A DNA stretch of 33,522 nt from contig JAGBBA010000037.1 of the NCBI GenBank assembly GCA_017938695.1, positions 1 to 33,522 on the forward strand. Direction: 5' to 3'. Within the stretch, counting starts at the first letter, position 1. The number at the start of each line of letters is the position of its first letter. This stretch comes from Clostridia bacterium. GTDB lineage: Bacteria > Bacillota > Clostridia > Christensenellales > Aristaeellaceae. Positions 1 through 6,742 of this stretch are shown here, one piece after another. Both the position numbers and the translations under genes were made by a program. The notes beneath the pieces are model-generated. The model searched no databases. It was not told the origin of the DNA and saw nothing but the letters and a program-made list of their open reading frames with translations.

Positions 1-35
1 CGTTCGTCCTGAGCCAGGATCAAACTCTTCCGTTT
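1..35 (-). rRNA. rrs: 16S ribosomal RNA, 5' end (partial)
   Basis: Read on the minus strand, positions 28 to 9 give the universal 16S start AGAGTTTGATCCTGGCTCAG, followed by GACGAACG, as is usual in Clostridia. The mature 5' end is estimated about seven bases upstream, near position 35, by analogy with E. coli numbering. The rest of the gene lies beyond the left edge. The match to the conserved primer region is exact, so identity is very secure; only the exact 5' end is estimated. Confidence 0.97.
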
Positions 36-164
36 AATCCTTTATCTCATCCAGCAGATCGCTCTGCCAGACTAACTCATTCGGAATCATCTGTCTACTA
101 TTTCTTGCGTTTCTCGCTTCTGTATCGTTTTCAAGGTTCGGCCGCTCTCGGTGAGAGCTTGTAC

Positions 165-193
165 ATCTTATCACTCGTTTTGGCGTTTGTCAA
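165..193 (-). promoter_or_regulatory. Promoter of the 16S rRNA operon
   Basis: On the minus strand a perfect -35 box TTGACA (193-188) is followed by a 17-base spacer and the -10 box TAAGAT (170-165). The predicted start is near 158, at the foot of a GCTCTC/GAGAGC hairpin. It points into the 16S gene, leaving a leader of roughly 120 bases. Strong -35 boxes are typical of Firmicute rRNA promoters. Confidence 0.85.
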
Positions 194-197
194 CACC

Positions 198-235
198 TTT
201 TTTCAAAGTTTTTTGACTTTTTTCAGCTCTTTTTT
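198..235. promoter_or_regulatory. Phased A-tracts upstream of rrn promoter (UP-element / curved DNA)
   Basis: Four runs of six T on the plus strand (A6 on the minus strand) start at 198, 209, 218 and 230. The steps are 11, 9 and 12 bases, close to one helical turn on average. They lie directly upstream of the rrn -35 box. Phased A-tracts bend DNA, and A-rich UP elements bind the alpha subunit of RNA polymerase. The role here is inferred from position and spacing. Confidence 0.6.
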
Positions 236-297
236 CAGAGGCGAACCGCTTTCATATCATCAGCATTTTTTGTTCGTGTTTTGCATCATATCTTGTG

Positions 298-846
298 TCA
301 TGCGTGCTGCTTTGCGTCATTTCCGTTCGCCAGTTGCTTTTCGACAGCCTCCAGCAGTGCTTGTGGAATAACACCCATCCGACTTTTCCCTATCATGATC
401 GCCGCTGTTTTGGACACATAGCAGGTCGTGGCGATTTCCTCCGGCTGCATCCCTTCGACCGCAACCTGCGGGCAAAGCAGATGGCCTGCAAAGCAGTTGG
501 CCTCCGCTTCATCCGCCACCGCATCCTCTATATGATGAAGCAAAATGTGTCCCAGCTCATGGGCGAGGGTGAAGTTGAGCCGGGCCGGGTTGCCGCCCTC
601 CCGGTAGCACACCACATAGCGTTCGCCGCCCCGCACGGTAAAGGCATCCGCCTCGCCGCAGCGGCGGTCGAAATCAGCTTCCGTCATGCACAGTTCCTCC
701 GCTGCCTGCTGAAAGGTATACACCACCGTGTTCCTGCATTTGTGAAGAATCTCCAGCGGCCGCACCGGCAGGCTTGTAATCCTCAGCCGCAGCAGACAGC
801 GGTACGCCAGCGTGGCGGCTCGGTCATAATCCGGCTGGCGGATCAT
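298..846 (-). CDS. ImmA/IrrE-family metallopeptidase
   Basis: This 182-residue protein has a zinc-peptidase motif HELGH at residues 96-100, followed by EAEAN near residue 115 and a C-terminal helical part. That is the pattern of ImmA/IrrE (COG2856) proteins, which cleave or inactivate a partner Xre repressor in phages and mobile elements such as ICEBs1. The start at 846 overlaps the stop of the upstream repressor gene as ATGA, so the two are translationally coupled. Pairing with an Xre repressor supports a role as anti-repressor protease that induces the island, perhaps after DNA damage. The family is clear; the target and trigger are inferred. Confidence 0.88.
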   Translation of the reverse strand: MIRQPDYDRAATLAYRCLLRLRITSLPVRPLEILHKCRNTVVYTFQQAAEELCMTEADFDRRCGEADAFTVRGGERYVVCYREGGNPARLNFTLAHELGHILLHHIEDAVADEAEANCFAGHLLCPQVAVEGMQPEEIATTCYVSKTAAIMIGKSRMGVIPQALLEAVEKQLANGNDAKQHA

Positions 847-1181
847 GGCTGATCCTCCTTGCCGAAGGCATGCTCGAACAGTGCCCGGCCCACTGCCAGG
901 TATTTCTCCTGCTCGGCAGGGGTGAGCTGGCGGAACGCACGGGTCATGATGGTGATGTTGGCATCCTGGTCCCCGGCCCGCACCGGCGGCTGATGGTCGC
1001 ACAGCTCGTCAATGGACACGCCGAAAATGGTGGACATCTTCCGCAGAGCAGGAATATCCGGCTGGGACTGCCCGTGCTCCCACTTGTGCACCGCTGTGGC
1101 AGAAATGCCCAGCAGCTCGCCCAACGCCTGCTGGGAAAGCCCCTTCTTTTGCCTGAAAAACCTGATGCGATCCGCGTACAT
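843..1181 (-). CDS. Xre-family HTH repressor (cI-like)
   Basis: This 112-residue protein begins with a typical helix-turn-helix: RQKKGLSQQALGELLG and ISATAVHKWEHGQSQPD within the first 45 residues. The rest is a short C-terminal region without a LexA-like autoprotease domain. The start at 1181 is chosen because GAGGTG lies seven bases upstream on the minus strand; an earlier start at 1208 has no such site. It is divergent from the virion module and translationally coupled to the ImmA-type gene, so it is the likely master repressor. It probably binds the repeated CAACTTTT sites upstream and regulates both divergent promoters. Confidence 0.9.
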   Translation of the reverse strand: MYADRIRFFRQKKGLSQQALGELLGISATAVHKWEHGQSQPDIPALRKMSTIFGVSIDELCDHQPPVRAGDQDANITIMTRAFRQLTPAEQEKYLAVGRALFEHAFGKEDQP

Positions 1182-1199
1182 ACCTTTCACCTCATATGG

Positions 1200-1228
1200 A
1201 TTATACAACTTTTAGTTAATAATATCAA
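1200..1228 (-). promoter_or_regulatory. Repressor promoter (minus strand)
   Basis: On the minus strand a -35 box TTGATA (1228-1223) is separated by 17 bases from a perfect -10 box TATAAT (1205-1200). It points at the repressor gene at 1181, leaving a very short leader. One CAACTTTT operator candidate (1206-1213) lies in its spacer, so autoregulation is likely. Confidence 0.8.
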
Positions 1229-1267
1229 GCAACTTTTCGTGAATTTTTTATCTTGACATCAACTTTT
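1206..1267. promoter_or_regulatory. Three CAACTTTT operator repeats of the lysogeny switch
   Basis: CAACTTTT occurs at 1206-1213, 1230-1237 and 1260-1267, all in the same direction. The first is inside the spacer of the repressor promoter, the second between the two promoters, and the third inside the spacer of the rightward promoter. Three repeated sites spread over two divergent promoters match a lambda-like switch. Binding by the adjacent Xre protein is inferred. Confidence 0.65.
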
Positions 1268-1281
1268 CAGCGGTATATAAT
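1253..1281 (+). promoter_or_regulatory. Rightward early promoter
   Basis: A perfect -35 box TTGACA (1253-1258), a 17-base spacer and a perfect -10 box TATAAT (1276-1281) drive transcription into the late regulator gene at 1339. The start site should be near 1288, inside a palindromic region. Such a consensus promoter must be tightly repressed, which fits the operator repeats that overlap it. Confidence 0.9.
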
Positions 1282-1284
1282 AAC

Positions 1285-1314
1285 CGCAAGTTAATCTTGC
1301 GAATATTTGTTCGC
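1285..1314. promoter_or_regulatory. Twin palindromes downstream of early promoter, second LexA-like
   Basis: Two adjacent palindromes occupy the start-site region. The first is CGCAAG-TTAAT-CTTGCG at 1285-1301, with perfect arms. The second is GCGAA-TATTTG-TTCGC at 1299-1314. The core of the second, CGAATATTTGTTCG at 1300-1313, differs at one arm position from the Firmicute LexA pattern CGAAC-N4-GTTCG. Both are likely repressor sites; which protein binds is not shown. Confidence 0.55.
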
Positions 1315-1338
1315 TTATGGATAAGGAGGCTATCACTG

Positions 1339-1776
1339 ATGACCAATGCAGCATTTCTTAAGGCTTATCGTGATCTTCACCAGGAGTTGGCCGTGATGGA
1401 ACGCCATCTGGCCATGTGCGGCACCACAGGCTGCCCCACGGGCGTGCGCACTTCGCGGTACGATGCGCTCCCCCGCGGCACCAACAACGGCACAGCCGCG
1501 GCCATTCAGCATCAGGAGGGCGTGGAAGCCGCCGTACAGCAGCTGCGCGATAACCTGGCAGATATGGATACCACCTTCCAGGCTCTGTTGCCCCGGGCCA
1601 GAAACTACCGCGACCGGTGCATTCTGCGGCAGTATTATCAACTGGGCCAGACCGATGCCCAGGTGGCCGAGTGTCTGTGCGTCAGCGTTCGGCATGCCAA
1701 CCGGCTGCGCAGCGAACTGCTCACCCACCTGGACAACCCGGCCAGCATGTCCACCGCCGTCGTTGCGGGTCCGTAA
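1339..1776 (+). CDS. RinA/ArpU-like or DUF1492-like phage late regulator
   Basis: This 145-residue protein is the first gene from the early promoter. The start at 1339 follows AAGGAGG by about nine bases. The N-terminal half is charged and helical. The C-terminal half (about 95-135) reads RCILRQYYQLGQTDAQVAE then CLCVSVRHANRLRSELL, a helix-turn-helix like sigma-70 region 4. Small proteins of this type lie just before the terminase in many Firmicute phages and activate late transcription. Its position before a second promoter at 1763 fits that role. It could instead act with the terminase, because the small terminase next door lacks its own HTH. The exact family is not certain. Confidence 0.6.
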   Translation: MTNAAFLKAYRDLHQELAVMERHLAMCGTTGCPTGVRTSRYDALPRGTNNGTAAAIQHQEGVEAAVQQLRDNLADMDTTFQALLPRARNYRDRCILRQYYQLGQTDAQVAECLCVSVRHANRLRSELLTHLDNPASMSTAVVAGP

Positions 1777-1791
1777 CCAACGTGATATGAT
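1763..1791 (+). promoter_or_regulatory. Putative promoter of the virion module
   Basis: TTGCGG (1763-1768), a 17-base spacer and TATGAT (1786-1791) form a reasonable sigma-A promoter overlapping the end of the regulator gene. The predicted start is near 1798. A LexA-type palindrome lies just downstream at 1808-1821. The -35 box is only partly consensus, which fits a promoter that needs an activator. Confidence 0.55.
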
Positions 1792-1807
1792 GGCATCGTG
1801 GAAAATA

Positions 1808-1821
1808 AGAACAAATGTTCT
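1808..1821. promoter_or_regulatory. Candidate LexA (SOS) box upstream of terminase
   Basis: AGAAC-AAAT-GTTCT is a perfect palindrome in its arms and matches the Firmicute LexA pattern GAAC-N4-GTTC, including the purine/pyrimidine preference of the centre. It lies about ten bases after the predicted start of the 1763 promoter, where a bound repressor would block transcription. Binding by LexA rather than by the island's own repressor is inferred. Confidence 0.6.
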
Positions 1822-1834
1822 CAATTCCACACAA

Positions 1835-1861
1835 AGCGTTCCGCTTCTCCGGCGGAACGCT
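1835..1861 (+). other. Stem-loop before the small terminase gene
   Basis: AGCGTTCCGC (1835-1844) pairs perfectly with GCGGAACGCT (1852-1861) around a seven-base loop, followed by ATTTCATTT and the ribosome site of the terminase gene. The U-run is too broken for a strong terminator. It may act as an attenuator or an RNA-stabilising or processing hairpin. Confidence 0.6.
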
Positions 1862-1885
1862 ATTTCATTTGAAGGGAGGTCTTTC

Positions 1886-2164
1886 ATGGCCAAACGACGC
1901 GCCGCGGATGACATCGCCACGCCGGAGGAAGTGCTGCGCACCTTCACCCAGATCATGCGCGGCGAGATGACCGAGGCCTCCGGGCGCAAGGGTGCATCCG
2001 GCGAGGAGATCGCCCTGCCGCCCAAGGTGTCGGAGCGGAGCAAGGCTGCGGAGCTGCTGGGCAAGCGTTACGGCCTGTTCAGCGAAAAGGAGCCCGGGGC
2101 CAAACCCAAGGCCGAGCTGGCTGCTGAGATCGAGCAGGCCATGCTGGAGATGCATGGATCGTGA
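1886..2164 (+). CDS. terS: Phage terminase small subunit, lacking N-terminal HTH
   Basis: This 92-residue protein begins at 1886 after GGGAGG. Its two recognisable parts, ATPEEVLRTFTQIMRGEMTE and SERSKAAELLGKRYGLF, match the C-terminal oligomerisation half of Terminase_2-type small subunits. The usual N-terminal helix-turn-helix that binds the packaging site is absent, and the sequence upstream in the same frame does not look like one. The gene overlaps the large subunit by 11 bases, as expected for a terminase pair. Either recognition of a specific start site has been lost, or the HTH protein encoded at 1339 supplies it. Family assignment is fairly secure; the consequence is inferred. Confidence 0.75.
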   Translation: MAKRRAADDIATPEEVLRTFTQIMRGEMTEASGRKGASGEEIALPPKVSERSKAAELLGKRYGLFSEKEPGAKPKAELAAEIEQAMLEMHGS

Positions 2165-3389
2165 CGCTCTCTCCCTGATGGTGCACCGTCCTGCCCAGGT
2201 GGCCCGGTGGTGCGGTTCCAAGCTGCTGACCGATGACCTCCACGGTGCCTGGATGCAAAAGATGCTCCTGGGCCGGGAGGACATGACGCTCCTGGCGCAC
2301 CGCGGCTCCTACAAAACCACCTGTCTGGCCGCCGCCATGGCCATCAGCATGTGCGTGTATCCCATGCGGAACATGCTCTTCATGCGCAAGACCGACGGCG
2401 ACGTGATCGAGATCATCCGGCAAGTCAAGCTGTTTCTGCAATCCGATGCCATGCTTTTTCTCACCCAGAAATTATGGGGCGAGCCCGTGAACATTCTCAG
2501 GGCCGATCAGTTCAGCATCACCACGGATTGCTATGCAGCCTGCCGGGGCGCAGCGCAGCTCCTGGGCCAGGGCACGCGCGGCAGCCTTACCGGCAAGCAT
2601 GCGGATATCATCATCACCGACGACATCGTGAACCTGCAGGATCGCATCAGCCCCCAGGAGAGGGAGCACACACGCGCCATCTACCAGGAGCTGCAAAACA
2701 TCCGCATTCCCGGCGGACGGATCATCAACACCGGCACACCCTGGCACCCTCAGGACGCCATTTCCCTCATGCCCCGGGTGGAGAAGTACGACTGCTACCG
2801 CACCGGGCTGCTCACGCCGGACAAACTGGACGAACTGCGGCGATCCATGTCGCCCATGCTCTTCGCTGCGAATTACGAATTGAAACACATTGCTGACGAC
2901 GACGCCCTGTTCGCCCAATCCCCCGGCTTTTTTGATGATCCCCTGCTCCTGCGGGACGGCATTGCCCATGTGGATGCAGCCTACGGCGGCAGCGACTGCA
3001 CCGCCCTCACCTGTGGCAGGCGCGAAGGCGACACCATGTATCTGTATGGACGGTTGTTCCCCGGACACATCGACACGGTGATGGAAGATATCCTCGCCTG
3101 CTGCGACAAACTGCTCTGCGCCCCCGTCTGGTGCGAAACCAACGGCGACAAGGGCTACGTCGCCCGGGAGCTGCGCCGCCTGGGCGGACAGGTGCGCACC
3201 TACCAAGAACGGCAGAACAAGCATTTGAAAATCTCCACCCACCTGCGCAAGTGGTGGCCGAAGGTGCGCTTTCTCCGCACCACCGACCCTGCCTACATCG
3301 ATCAGATCCTCGCCTACTCCGCCACCGCCGCCCACGACGATGCACCCGACTCCGCTGCCTGTGTCATCCGCCTTTTAGACCGCACCTGA
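2154..3389 (+). CDS. terL: Phage terminase large subunit
   Basis: This 411-residue protein is the packaging motor. Near residues 49-56 it has a Walker-A-like HRGSYKTT, and at 151-157 the Walker B segment DIIITDD. The C-terminal nuclease domain has the RNase-H-like start HVDAAYGGSD with acidic residues near 274 and 281. The start at 2154 lies inside the end of the small-subunit gene and has GGAG upstream. Both the ATPase and nuclease halves appear intact, so the packaging enzyme should be functional. Terminases of this kind drive DNA into the procapsid through the portal encoded next. Confidence 0.92.
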   Translation: MDRDALSLMVHRPAQVARWCGSKLLTDDLHGAWMQKMLLGREDMTLLAHRGSYKTTCLAAAMAISMCVYPMRNMLFMRKTDGDVIEIIRQVKLFLQSDAMLFLTQKLWGEPVNILRADQFSITTDCYAACRGAAQLLGQGTRGSLTGKHADIIITDDIVNLQDRISPQEREHTRAIYQELQNIRIPGGRIINTGTPWHPQDAISLMPRVEKYDCYRTGLLTPDKLDELRRSMSPMLFAANYELKHIADDDALFAQSPGFFDDPLLLRDGIAHVDAAYGGSDCTALTCGRREGDTMYLYGRLFPGHIDTVMEDILACCDKLLCAPVWCETNGDKGYVARELRRLGGQVRTYQERQNKHLKISTHLRKWWPKVRFLRTTDPAYIDQILAYSATAAHDDAPDSAACVIRLLDRT

Positions 3390-3412
3390 TGCACCAAATC
3401 AAGGAGGCAACC

Positions 3413-4762
3413 ATGTTTACCGACATTACCTATCAGGACTGGCAGTCCGCCGCCGACCGCGACAGGCTGCTTCTGTCCGCCATCGACCGCTACAAGGCTT
3501 CCCGCGATTTCTCCCGCGCGCTGGAAGCCGGCGATTACTTCCGCGGCTGCAACACCGCCGTTGCCGGGAAAACCGTGCTCCGCGCCCGCAAGATCGAGAC
3601 CCGCGACGCCTCCGGCCGCAAGCGCGTGCGCACCGGCACCGAGGATGTGGTGGGCAACCGCATCGGCTCGGGCTTCCTGTTCCGCTTCATCACCCAGCAG
3701 AATCAGTTTCTGCTGGCGAACGGCTGCATCCTCAAGGATGCCGAAACGAAGGCCTGCCTGGGCGCAGATTTCGACCACCAGCTGGCCAGCCTGGGCGAGC
3801 GCGCGCTGATCCACGGCGTAAGCTGGGGCTTCTGGAACGTGGATCACCTGGAGGTGCTGGAAGCCGCCCGTGACGCCCGTTCCGGCTTCTTCGCCCTGCT
3901 GGACGAAATGACCGATGAACCCATGGTAGGCGTGCAGTTCTGGCAGCTGAACGCTGACAAGCCCCTGTACATCCGCCTGTTCGAACTGGACGGCGTGACC
4001 GTTTTGCGCATGGAAAAGGGCACGCTGATCCCAGTGATGCCCAAGCGGCCCTATGTGGTCACCATGCGTTCCGACGCCTTGGGGGACGAGATCATCTCCC
4101 AGGAGAATTACACCCGGCTGCCCGTCATCCCCCTGTTTGCCAACACCGAGCGGCAGAGCGAACTCACCCCGGCCATCAAAGCCAAGATCGACGCCTACGA
4201 CAATATCCTTTCCGATTTTGCCGACAACCTCGACAGGGCCAACGATGTTTACTGGGTGCTGAACAACTTCGGCGGCACCACCGACGATATCGCCCAGATG
4301 CTGGAGGAGATCCAGCGCATCAAAGCCGTGGCCAACCTGTCCGACGGCAGCGGCTCTTCCTCCACCGCCGAGCCCCACACCATCGAGGTGCCCTACGCCG
4401 CCCGCAAAACCGCCCTGGATATTCTGGAACGCGCCCTCTACCAGGACTACATGGCCCTGAACGTCGACGCCCTCACCGGCGGCAGCCTGACCAACGTGGC
4501 CATCCGCACCGCCACCGCCAACCTGAACCTGAAGGCCGACCGCTACGAGTGGCAGGTGTTCCGCTTCGTGCAGCAGCTGCTCTCCCTGCTGGGCATCACC
4601 ACCGAGGAGATCCGCTTCCAGCGGCAGTGCATCGCCAATGAATCCGAAACCGTGGCGGATATCGCCGCCATGCGCCCGGACATTGACCGCCGCACCGCCC
4701 TGAAGCTGAACCCCTACATCCAGCCAGAGGAGATCGACACTCTGCTTGAACAGGAGGCGTAA
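3413..4762 (+). CDS. Phage portal protein (SPP1 gp6-like)
   Basis: This 449-residue protein starts at 3413 after AAGGAGG. Position after the large terminase, length, and segments such as VVGNRIGSGF, LPVIPLFAN and the helical stretch around DNILSDFADNLDRANDVYW match SPP1-type portals. The portal forms the dodecameric ring at one capsid vertex through which DNA enters and to which the connector and tail attach. It is followed by a 107-residue neck-like protein rather than the common minor head protein. No truncation is evident. Confidence 0.88.
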   Translation: MFTDITYQDWQSAADRDRLLLSAIDRYKASRDFSRALEAGDYFRGCNTAVAGKTVLRARKIETRDASGRKRVRTGTEDVVGNRIGSGFLFRFITQQNQFLLANGCILKDAETKACLGADFDHQLASLGERALIHGVSWGFWNVDHLEVLEAARDARSGFFALLDEMTDEPMVGVQFWQLNADKPLYIRLFELDGVTVLRMEKGTLIPVMPKRPYVVTMRSDALGDEIISQENYTRLPVIPLFANTERQSELTPAIKAKIDAYDNILSDFADNLDRANDVYWVLNNFGGTTDDIAQMLEEIQRIKAVANLSDGSGSSSTAEPHTIEVPYAARKTALDILERALYQDYMALNVDALTGGSLTNVAIRTATANLNLKADRYEWQVFRFVQQLLSLLGITTEEIRFQRQCIANESETVADIAAMRPDIDRRTALKLNPYIQPEEIDTLLEQEA

Positions 4763-4765
4763 ACC

Positions 4766-5089
4766 ATGTTCATTTCCCGCCTGCCGGAGTTCCTCGCCCG
4801 CCTCGACCTGCCCCTGGCCGCCCAGGCCATGGGCGATGCCGCTATTTCCGCCGTGCGCACACAGATGCTCACCGGCTACGACCGTCCCGTGCACCAGACC
4901 GGTGCCCTTCTGAACGACGTGTCTTGCGCCGTGCAGGGCAGCACGGCCGTCATCGGCAATACCTTGCCCTATGCCGTCCCCGTCCATGATGGAACCTGCC
5001 GCACAGCAGGCCGCCCCTACCTGGCCGACGGCATCCTCAACCATGCAGATGCCATTCGCCGCGCCGCTGCGGATGCTCTGCGCCAGTAG
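4766..5089 (+). CDS. Putative HK97 gp10-like neck or minor capsid protein
   Basis: This 107-residue protein begins three bases after the portal stop, with AGGAGG upstream. The pattern TGALLNDVS, then VIGNTLPYAVPVHDGT and AGRPYLADGI resembles the gp10/neck family, in which a beta-rich protein ends in a G-T-x-x-x-x-RP-(F/Y)-L motif. Such proteins normally lie after the connector genes; here it lies between portal and scaffold, which is unusual. A minor capsid role is the alternative. Confidence 0.5.
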   Translation: MFISRLPEFLARLDLPLAAQAMGDAAISAVRTQMLTGYDRPVHQTGALLNDVSCAVQGSTAVIGNTLPYAVPVHDGTCRTAGRPYLADGILNHADAIRRAAADALRQ

Positions 5090-5109
5090 GAAGCGTGATA
5101 TCCGCTTCC
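5089..5109 (+). other. Stem-loop before the scaffold gene
   Basis: GGAAGCG (5089-5095) pairs with CGCTTCC (5103-5109) around a seven-base loop, followed by TGTTTTCATA. It separates the portal-side genes from the scaffold and capsid genes. It could be a weak terminator or a processing/stability hairpin that uncouples the highly expressed capsid message. Confidence 0.5.
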
Positions 5110-5161
5110 TGTTTTCATATACATTTCGTTTGCGCAACGAACCGCGCAGAAAGGAGTCCCC

Positions 5162-5728
5162 ATGGCACTGACCCGTAAGCTGCTCAAGGATATGCAGCTG
5201 GAAGATGAAAAGATCGAGCAGATCATCGCCGCCCATGTGGCCACCATCGAAGCCCTGAAAGCCGAGCGCGATGCCGCCCTCACCGAAAACGAGGAGCTGC
5301 ACGTCCAGGTGGAGCAGCTTTCCACCGCCAATCAGTCCGCCGCCGAGGTACAGGCGGCCTTCGATGCCTACCGCACCCAGATCGAATCCACCCGCCAGTC
5401 AGAGAAAGCCATCGAACTGATCCGCCTGGCCATGCTGCAGGCCGGCTGCAACGAAAAGGCCATCGGCCTGCTGATCCAGACCATCGACCCCTCCACCCTG
5501 GAAATGGAAAACGGCCAGGTGAAGAACGGCGAGGCCATCATCGCCGAGCTGCGCGCCAAGCACGCCGCCTTCTTCGCCCAGCCCGTCCGCATGGCCGCCC
5601 CGGCCGTTCGTCCCCCTGTCCCCACGGGCGGTGCGCTGACCCGTGAGGATATCTCCCGCATGAGCGCAGATGAAATCAACCGCAACTGGAACGCCGTGAA
5701 GGGCGTCCTTGCGAAAGGAGCGATTTAA
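5162..5728 (+). CDS. Phage scaffolding protein (GP20-like)
   Basis: This 188-residue, mostly helical protein begins at 5162 after AAAGGAG. Residues about 10-75 form a coiled coil rich in E, A, L and Q. The C-terminus, LTREDISRMSADEINRNW, is the conserved tail of Firmicute scaffold proteins that contacts the capsid protein. Its position immediately before the capsid gene supports this. The scaffold directs procapsid assembly and leaves before DNA packaging. No protease gene is present, so scaffold exit probably needs no cleavage. Confidence 0.82.
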   Translation: MALTRKLLKDMQLEDEKIEQIIAAHVATIEALKAERDAALTENEELHVQVEQLSTANQSAAEVQAAFDAYRTQIESTRQSEKAIELIRLAMLQAGCNEKAIGLLIQTIDPSTLEMENGQVKNGEAIIAELRAKHAAFFAQPVRMAAPAVRPPVPTGGALTREDISRMSADEINRNWNAVKGVLAKGAI

Positions 5729-5731
5729 CGT

Positions 5732-6535
5732 ATGGCTATCACCTCTTTCATCCCCAAGGTATGGTCCGCCCGTCTGACTGAAAACCTGCACAAGGCCCTG
5801 GTGTTCGGTTCCCTGTGCAACCGCAACTGGGAGGGCGACATCGCCCAGTTCGGCGATACGGTGCACATCAACAACCTGGCCGACATCACCGTCAAGCCCT
5901 ACACCCCCAACACCGACATCGCCGAGCCCGAGCAGCTCACCGGCTCCGATACCACCCTGGTCATCGACCACGGTGCCTACTACAACTTCTACCTGAACGA
6001 TGTGGACGCCGCCCAGGCCAATTCCGACCTGATGGACGCCGCCATGCGCAACGCCGCCTACAAGCTGGCCGAGGACACCGAAGCCTACATCCTGTCCGTC
6101 ATCCGTGAGGGTGCTGGCACCAAGAAGTCCGGTGCCATCCCCGAGGGCGGCGTGTACGAGCTGCTGGTGAACATCAAGACCGCCCTGGACGAGAAGAACG
6201 TACCCCGTGCCGGCCGTGTGCTGGTGGTGCCCGCCTCTGTCGAGGGCGAGCTGCTGCTGGACAACCGCTTCATCACCGGCAACGGTGCCTTCTCCGAAGC
6301 CCACCTGGCCGATGGCTCCGTGGCCCGCGCCGCTGGCTTCGACATCTACATCAGCAACGACCTGACCAACGAACTGGTGGCCATGACCTCCGACGGCGTG
6401 ACCTTCGCCAACCAGATCACCCACATCGAGGCCTACCGCCGCGAAAAGGGCTTCGACGACGGCGTGAAGGGCCTGTCCCTGTGCGGTGCCAAGGTCGTCA
6501 TGCCCTCCTGCGTCTACATCCACACGCTGTCCTAA
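5732..6535 (+). CDS. Major capsid protein (P22 coat-like)
   Basis: This 267-residue protein starts with MAITSFIPKVWSARLTENL and continues with GDTVHINNLADITVKPYT, the standard N-terminus of the P22 gene-5-like coat family common in Clostridia phages. It contains the later VEGELLLDNRFI and YRREKGFDDGVKGL segments of the same fold. It builds the icosahedral shell. It lies three bases after the scaffold gene. A hairpin-array repeat begins nine bases after its stop codon, which is odd inside a phage structural operon. Confidence 0.9.
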   Translation: MAITSFIPKVWSARLTENLHKALVFGSLCNRNWEGDIAQFGDTVHINNLADITVKPYTPNTDIAEPEQLTGSDTTLVIDHGAYYNFYLNDVDAAQANSDLMDAAMRNAAYKLAEDTEAYILSVIREGAGTKKSGAIPEGGVYELLVNIKTALDEKNVPRAGRVLVVPASVEGELLLDNRFITGNGAFSEAHLADGSVARAAGFDIYISNDLTNELVAMTSDGVTFANQITHIEAYRREKGFDDGVKGLSLCGAKVVMPSCVYIHTLS

Positions 6536-6540
6536 GGTGG

Positions 6541-6680
6541 AACGCCAGAGGGGACGCTGTCCCCTCTGGACTCCCCTGCGAAGGGTCTTCGACCCTTTCG
6601 AAACCCTTCTTCGTGGGCAGTTACTTGGCTGTTTTCTCCCTGGTGTCACGGTGCGCAACGGGCGCACCGCGACGCAGGGG
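6541..6680 (+). repeat. Dispersed hairpin-array repeat, copy A
   Basis: The order is: hairpin CCAGAGGGG/CCCCTCTGG (6545-6569), spacer ACTCCCC, hairpin around GAAGGGTC/GACCCTTTC (6579-6600), AAACCC, TTCGTGGG, a variable stretch, then GGTGTCACGG followed by GTGCGC/GCGCAC and CCGCGACGCAGGGG (to 6680). The same modules in the same order recur at 17159-17562, 27245-27409 and 33251-33379. It follows the capsid stop codon in coding orientation and separates capsid from connector genes. Confidence 0.85.
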
Positions 6681-6693
6681 AGTGGCACATTTC

Positions 6694-6725
6694 ATTCCGA
6701 ATTCCGCATTCTTAATTCCGAATTA
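6694..6725 (+). repeat. AT-rich 32-bp repeat, copy 1
   Basis: ATTCCGAATTCCGCATTC then TTAATTCCGAATTA. The reverse complement of a near-identical unit is at 23101-23135; the two differ mainly at three central bases. It contains partial internal symmetry from repeated ATTCCGAA. It sits between repeat copy A and the ribosome site of the next gene. Confidence 0.75.
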
Positions 6726-6742
6726 GTTTATGGAGGTTTCCT

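Larger units (their letters stand above)
36..297 (-). other. rRNA operon leader and upstream region
   Basis: No protein gene is supported here. On the minus strand it contains the rrn promoter (165-193), a hairpin just after the expected start site (arms 144-149 and 153-158, GCTCTC/GAGAGC, loop of three), about 110 bases of 16S leader, and a T-rich stretch (A-rich on the minus strand) upstream of the promoter. The short open frame at 105-371 on the plus strand covers this regulatory DNA and has no recognisable product. Confidence 0.75.

Noticed and set aside
3314-5302. A 662-codon open frame on the minus strand opposite the portal and scaffold genes
   Set aside because: It is the shadow of well-supported plus-strand phage genes in GC-rich DNA, has low-complexity Gly/His/Val composition and no ribosome site.
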